Origin: Paenibacillus_E allorhizoplanae
Lineage (GTDB): Bacteria; Bacillota; Bacilli; Paenibacillales; NBRC-103111
Direction: 5' to 3'
Length of the DNA: 64,000 bases
Assembly: GCF_927798215.1 (NCBI RefSeq)
Contig: NZ_CAKMMW010000013.1
Span: forward strand, 62,001 to 126,000
The notes below the pieces were generated by a model. The model was given only the letters and a program-made list of their open reading frames with translations, was not told where the DNA came from and made no database searches. Positions 60,815 through 64,000 of the stretch are shown in pieces. Position numbers and translations under genes: made by a program. The stretch's first letter is position 1. The number at the start of each line of letters is the position of its first letter.

Positions 60815-60910
60815 AGAATCCCCTCCTCATAGACTTTCATTAGTACAGCCTATGAGCAGATGGACAAGATTATGTGAAAAGTGCAGCCCTCATTCTGCTT
60901 GCAGGAATAG

Positions 60911-60944
60911 AAAAAGCCCGCGGCCTCGATAAGGTCACGGACTT
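60911..60944 (-). terminator. Terminator after rodA
   Basis: Minus strand AAGTCCGTGACC pairs with GGCCGCGGGCTT with wobbles, followed by TTTCTATT. It ends the minC-minD-rodA transcript. Confidence 0.85.
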
Positions 60945-60960
60945 AACATAGTTATAGCCT

Positions 60961-62109
60961 TTAAAACAATTCAGGCGCACGCTCTTGATGCAGCTTCACA
61001 CTCATGACAAGGCCTAGTGAAAGCATATTGATGAGAAGTGAGGTCCCTCCATAACTGACGAAAGGAAGTGTAATACCGGTTAATGGCATAATGCCAATCA
61101 TCATTCCAACGTTCTCAAAAATTTGGAATACGAACATAGATACAACACCAACAACGATATATGCGCCAGCAAGCTGAGAACTTTGAATAGAGATCAGAAT
61201 CATACGATAAATAAGTAAGAAATAAATAAGCAGAAGTACGGCAGAACCACGGAAGCCAAACTCTTCCCCTACAACAACGAAGATCGAATCCGAATAGGCG
61301 AAGGGAATGAAATTACTGTGCACAGAGGTCCCCTTCAAGAAACCCTCACCTTCCAAACCACCAGAACCAATCGCCCTTACCGCGTTGCGTACCTGATAAT
61401 TATCATCATCCGACACATCCTGCGGATAAAGGAACGTATCTATCCGATCCATCCAGTGACTGAAGCCGTATCCCTTAAGCATTTCAAACAGACTATCATG
61501 AAAATGTTTATATAACGTCAGTGTCAGGAAACCTACTCCGACCACGAGAAGGATACTTATTAACACTTGTGAGTATTTGATATTTCCAATCCATAGCATC
61601 CCTATCAAAATAATAACAAAAATAATCGCATTCCCTAGATCAGGCTGTATGAGAACAAGCGCGAATGGGAGAAACACAGCTAACCCTACAGGAATAATAT
61701 CATTCTTCACCTGAAGCAAGTCCCCGCCGCGTCTGGCAAGGAGAGCTGTAATGCAAATAATCAAGATTAATTTGACGAGCTCTGCTGGTTGAAATGTCAA
61801 TCCTCCCGGAAGTTCAAACCAGCCGCGGGCACCATGAATTTTTTTACCAAAAAAATAGACGGCAATCAAAGAGACAATTCCAATCCCATACAAATATGGA
61901 GCAATTCGTATAAGTACACGATAATCGAATAAACTACAAGCTAGAAATGCGACGAGTCCTACCGCATATAAAATCAGAATTTTCGAAATGCTGATGTTAA
62001 TGGTCGGGTGATCGACAGATGAGCTGTAGACCATCATTGTACTTATCACCATGAAGGCAAACAGAATGACAACAATTGGAATATCAATGTTTTTCAGTTT
62101 GGCAAACAC
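60961..62109 (-). CDS. rodA: FtsW/RodA/SpoVE-family glycosyltransferase (RodA type)
   Basis: 382 residues, about ten membrane spans. Signature pieces: IHGARGWFELPGGLTFQPAE (about residue 92), FVVVGEEFGFRGSAVLLLIY (about residue 275) and GITLPFVSYGGTSLLINMLS near the end. SEDS proteins polymerise peptidoglycan glycan strands; RodA works in elongation with MreBCD. Placement with minC, minD and mreD supports RodA over FtsW or SpoVE. It is inserted between minD and spoIVFA, which in B. subtilis are adjacent. Confidence 0.9.
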   Translation of the reverse strand: MFAKLKNIDIPIVVILFAFMVISTMMVYSSSVDHPTINISISKILILYAVGLVAFLACSLFDYRVLIRIAPYLYGIGIVSLIAVYFFGKKIHGARGWFELPGGLTFQPAELVKLILIICITALLARRGGDLLQVKNDIIPVGLAVFLPFALVLIQPDLGNAIIFVIILIGMLWIGNIKYSQVLISILLVVGVGFLTLTLYKHFHDSLFEMLKGYGFSHWMDRIDTFLYPQDVSDDDNYQVRNAVRAIGSGGLEGEGFLKGTSVHSNFIPFAYSDSIFVVVGEEFGFRGSAVLLLIYFLLIYRMILISIQSSQLAGAYIVVGVVSMFVFQIFENVGMMIGIMPLTGITLPFVSYGGTSLLINMLSLGLVMSVKLHQERAPELF

Positions 62110-62116
62110 AGAACAA

Positions 62117-62911
62117 TCATCCTATTCCAATAAACTTTTTCATTCGTTTTACCCAACCGGTTTTGTCCTCTAACTGCATAAGCGGCACGGTATCGCCAAC
62201 AATACGCCTAGCAATATTCCGATACGCAATGGCTGCGCGTGATGATGGGTTCATCACCGTTGGTTCACCTAGATTAGCCGCCTTAATTACGTGCTCATCA
62301 TCCGGTACAATTCCTAACAAATCTATTGCAAGAACAGAGCAAATTTCATCGATATCCAGCATTTCACCTTTTTTCACCATTTGAGGACGAATACGGTTAA
62401 TGACAAGCTTCGGTGAAGATATTTTCTCATTTTCCAAAAGGCCAATAATCCGATCCGCATCACGCACAGCGGCGTTTTCCGGAGTCGTCACAACAATCGC
62501 TTTATCTGCGCCTGCAACCGCGTTCTTGAAGCCCTGCTCAATCCCCGCTGGACAGTCGATAATGACATATTCGAAATCATTTTTGAGTTCCAAAATAATT
62601 GTCCGCACCTGATCCGGAGTTACGGCGTGCTTGTCCTTCGTTTGAGCAGCTGGTAATAAGTACAGCTCATCAAATCGTTTATCCTTAATTAGTGCTTGCG
62701 GCAATCGGCAACGACCTTCCGCAACGTCCACAAGATCATAGATAATCCGATTTTCCAATCCCATCACAACATCCAGATTACGTAAACCAATATCCGTATC
62801 AACCATGCATACTTTCTTCCCCAGAAGTGCAAGTGCAGTCCCCAGATTAGCGGAAGTCGTCGTTTTACCAACGCCACCTTTACCTGAGGTGACAACGATA
62901 GCCTCTCCCAT
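62117..62911 (-). CDS. minD: Septum site-determining ATPase MinD
   Basis: 264 residues. Deviant Walker A VTSGKGGVGKTTTSANLG at the N-terminus; TDIGLRNLDVVMGLENRIIY and IIDCPAGIEQGF follow. The C-terminal WVKRMKKFIGIG forms the amphipathic membrane-targeting helix. With MinC it places the division septum by blocking FtsZ at the poles. ATG 62911 (MGEAIVVTSG) follows GGGGTGAGG. Confidence 0.97.
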   Translation of the reverse strand: MGEAIVVTSGKGGVGKTTTSANLGTALALLGKKVCMVDTDIGLRNLDVVMGLENRIIYDLVDVAEGRCRLPQALIKDKRFDELYLLPAAQTKDKHAVTPDQVRTIILELKNDFEYVIIDCPAGIEQGFKNAVAGADKAIVVTTPENAAVRDADRIIGLLENEKISSPKLVINRIRPQMVKKGEMLDIDEICSVLAIDLLGIVPDDEHVIKAANLGEPTVMNPSSRAAIAYRNIARRIVGDTVPLMQLEDKTGWVKRMKKFIGIG

Positions 62912-62949
62912 ATTCCTCACCCCAGACACAGTTTATATGTTAAAAACAT

Positions 62950-63609
62950 TTATTTAATTGGAGCATCCGGCCAAATCCGATGAAGCTGATGCAGCTTATC
63001 GATTTCCATTTTGCCTTCTTTGACATAAGCAAATTCCATGAAAGCCTCCTCGATCCCCCACTCATCTGGAGAACGACTGATGACCCCGGCAATTCGTAAT
63101 TGTGTAGGCCGCATATGAGACGCAGCAATGATTGCTTTCTCGTCTCCATCTGACCCTGCGTGAGCCATACCGCGAAGTGAACCCATTATGTAAATGTTCC
63201 CTGTGGAGGTAATGATTCCGCCTGGGTTAACATCACCTAAATAAAGTAAATCACCTTCGTTGTGAAGGGTTTGTCCTGACCGAATCATTCCTCTTAGCGT
63301 TGTCATGGTTACCTTGGGCTCTGGTGGAGCCTCCACCTTAGGCGGTTCACTCTCGATGGATTGAATCAAGAGATTCCCCTTCTGCTTAATCACAGCTCGA
63401 ATCTCTTCTTTCTGTTCATCGGTGGCCACACGGTTGCCCAGTTTGACATTCACATGAATAATCGGACCCGTTAATATTTGTTGATGCGTTTTCTCAAGCT
63501 TATGTTGCAGCTCTTGCAACAGCTCTTGCCAATCGCATGCGTCATTTAGTAAAAAAACTAGGCCATCTTTGACCCCTTTAATCATAACATGGTGCTTCGC
63601 TACAGACAT
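62950..63609 (-). CDS. minC: Septum site-determining protein MinC
   Basis: 219 residues from ATG 63609. The N-terminal domain (VMIKGVKDGLVFLLNDACDW) inhibits FtsZ; the C-terminal beta-helix domain has MIRSGQTLHNEGDLLYLGDV and NPGGIITSTGNIYIMGSLRG. It acts with MinD, directly downstream. A GGGAGG is 13 bases before ATG 63609, which is far; a start at one of the codons just upstream (ATT 63612) would fit the spacing better. Confidence 0.94.
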   Translation of the reverse strand: MSVAKHHVMIKGVKDGLVFLLNDACDWQELLQELQHKLEKTHQQILTGPIIHVNVKLGNRVATDEQKEEIRAVIKQKGNLLIQSIESEPPKVEAPPEPKVTMTTLRGMIRSGQTLHNEGDLLYLGDVNPGGIITSTGNIYIMGSLRGMAHAGSDGDEKAIIAASHMRPTQLRIAGVISRSPDEWGIEEAFMEFAYVKEGKMEIDKLHQLHRIWPDAPIK

Positions 63610-63681
63610 AATGGCATGACGACCTCCCAACCTATACATTTCGGCCCTTGTTCTAAATTCTCCTGCTTATCGCCTGGAAAA

Positions 63682-64000
63682 TTAATCTTCCTTCGCTGAA
63701 GCTGCAAGTCGTTTGCCTTCAAGCAGTTTGCGGATGGGAACGTAGCAAATCAAGGCCACAAGTAAATTGAATAGAACACTTGGGAGCATGTAATGGGTGA
63801 GAGCAAAATTCAAATCAATGGCAATCACTTTGAATAAGCGGTTGATCCCATAGTTGAGAAACTCAAATATTAATAATCCTAAGCTTGTAATAAGCAAGTT
63901 GTAAAAAATTAAATTGGGTTGCTTGCGCTGCGCAAGACCTGCCAAATAGCCTACGAGCCCCATGCTGAAAGAGTACACACCCAACATCGATCCATAATAA
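63682..64000 (-). CDS. mreD: Rod shape-determining protein MreD (partial)
   Basis: The frame is open to the window edge, with codons YYGSM before MLGVYSFSMGLVGYLAGLAQ, so the N-terminus is outside. The visible 105 or so residues contain three hydrophobic segments and a basic end (RKLLEGKRLAASAKED). Family evidence is weak, but the position mreD-minC-minD matches B. subtilis exactly. MreD is a membrane partner of MreC and RodA in elongation. Confidence 0.8.
   Translation of the reverse strand, partial: YYGSMLGVYSFSMGLVGYLAGLAQRKQPNLIFYNLLITSLGLLIFEFLNYGINRLFKVIAIDLNFALTHYMLPSVLFNLLVALICYVPIRKLLEGKRLAASAKED

Noticed and set aside
1..64000. tRNA, rRNA, CRISPR arrays, insertion sequences or prophage genes
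   Set aside because: No tRNA-like cloverleaf with CCA region, no direct-repeat array, and no transposase, integrase or phage protein was seen on either strand.

Overview
The window reads as a chromosomal core segment of a Gram-positive, endospore-forming member of the Paenibacillaceae (Paenibacillus or a close relative). Evidence: roughly 45-50 % GC by eye, strong AAGGAGG-type ribosome binding sites, TTG and GTG starts, two T-box leaders, sporulation genes (spo0B-, spoIVFA-, spoIVFB-, bofC-, spoVB-, safA-, spoIID-like), and a gene order that follows the Bacillus subtilis yrrK-alaS-cymR-aspS-hisS-relA-apt-recJ-secDF-comN-yajC-tgt-queA-ruvAB-bofC and pheA-obg-spo0B-rpmA-rplU-spoIVFB-spoIVFA-minD-minC-mreD blocks. 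Most genes are on the minus strand, so the biological order runs from right to left.

Layout, left to right. 1-5.5 kb: ruvX start, ireB, alaS with its T-box and sigma-A promoter, a small membrane protein, then a gene-poor stretch with a double Fur-box promoter, and an AI-2E family transporter. 5.3-9.1 kb: sulfur and tRNA-thiolation cluster (zinc ribbon, PRC-barrel, cysteine desulfurase, CymR), with mnmA divergent. 9.1-14.8 kb: AlkZ-related protein, DUF3889 protein, rarA, a PadR-MFS efflux pair and tcdA. 14.8-18.3 kb: aspS and hisS with a T-box. 18.3-22.2 kb: accessory patch with a CatR/YodB-like regulator plus DoxX gene, an extremely acidic protein, a membrane-anchored FAD oxidoreductase and an orphan small gene. 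22.2-31.7 kb: dtd, rel, apt, recJ, a CDF-like protein, secF, secD, comN. 31.8-37 kb: membrane-protein patch (spoVB, DUF421, SLC13/ArsB, TIGR04086, a frameshifted PAP2 gene). 37-45 kb: yajC, tgt, queA, a SpoIID-like protein, ruvB, ruvA, ruvC, bofC. 45-47.4 kb: a SigW-like ECF factor without an anti-sigma gene beside it, and a SafA-like LysM protein. 47.6-51.4 kb: pheB-hom-thrB-pheA. 51.5-54.3 kb: Nudix, NlpC/P60, TrpD-like protein. 54.5-64 kb: obg, spo0B-like, rpmA, prp, rplU, RNase E/G, spoIVFB, spoIVFA, rodA, minD, minC and the end of mreD.

Most of this is conserved housekeeping: tRNA charging and modification, stringent response, recombination, protein export, cell shape and division, and sporulation signalling. 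No tRNA, rRNA, CRISPR, phage or insertion sequence was seen. The most unusual items are the Fur-box promoter that leads into a structured region with no recognised gene (3.7-4.1 kb), the SigW-like factor with a hydrophobic C-terminal tail, the CDF protein lacking most of its metal-site residues, the acidic protein with no lysine, a Spo0B homologue with two membrane segments, and a one-base frameshift in the PAP2 gene.
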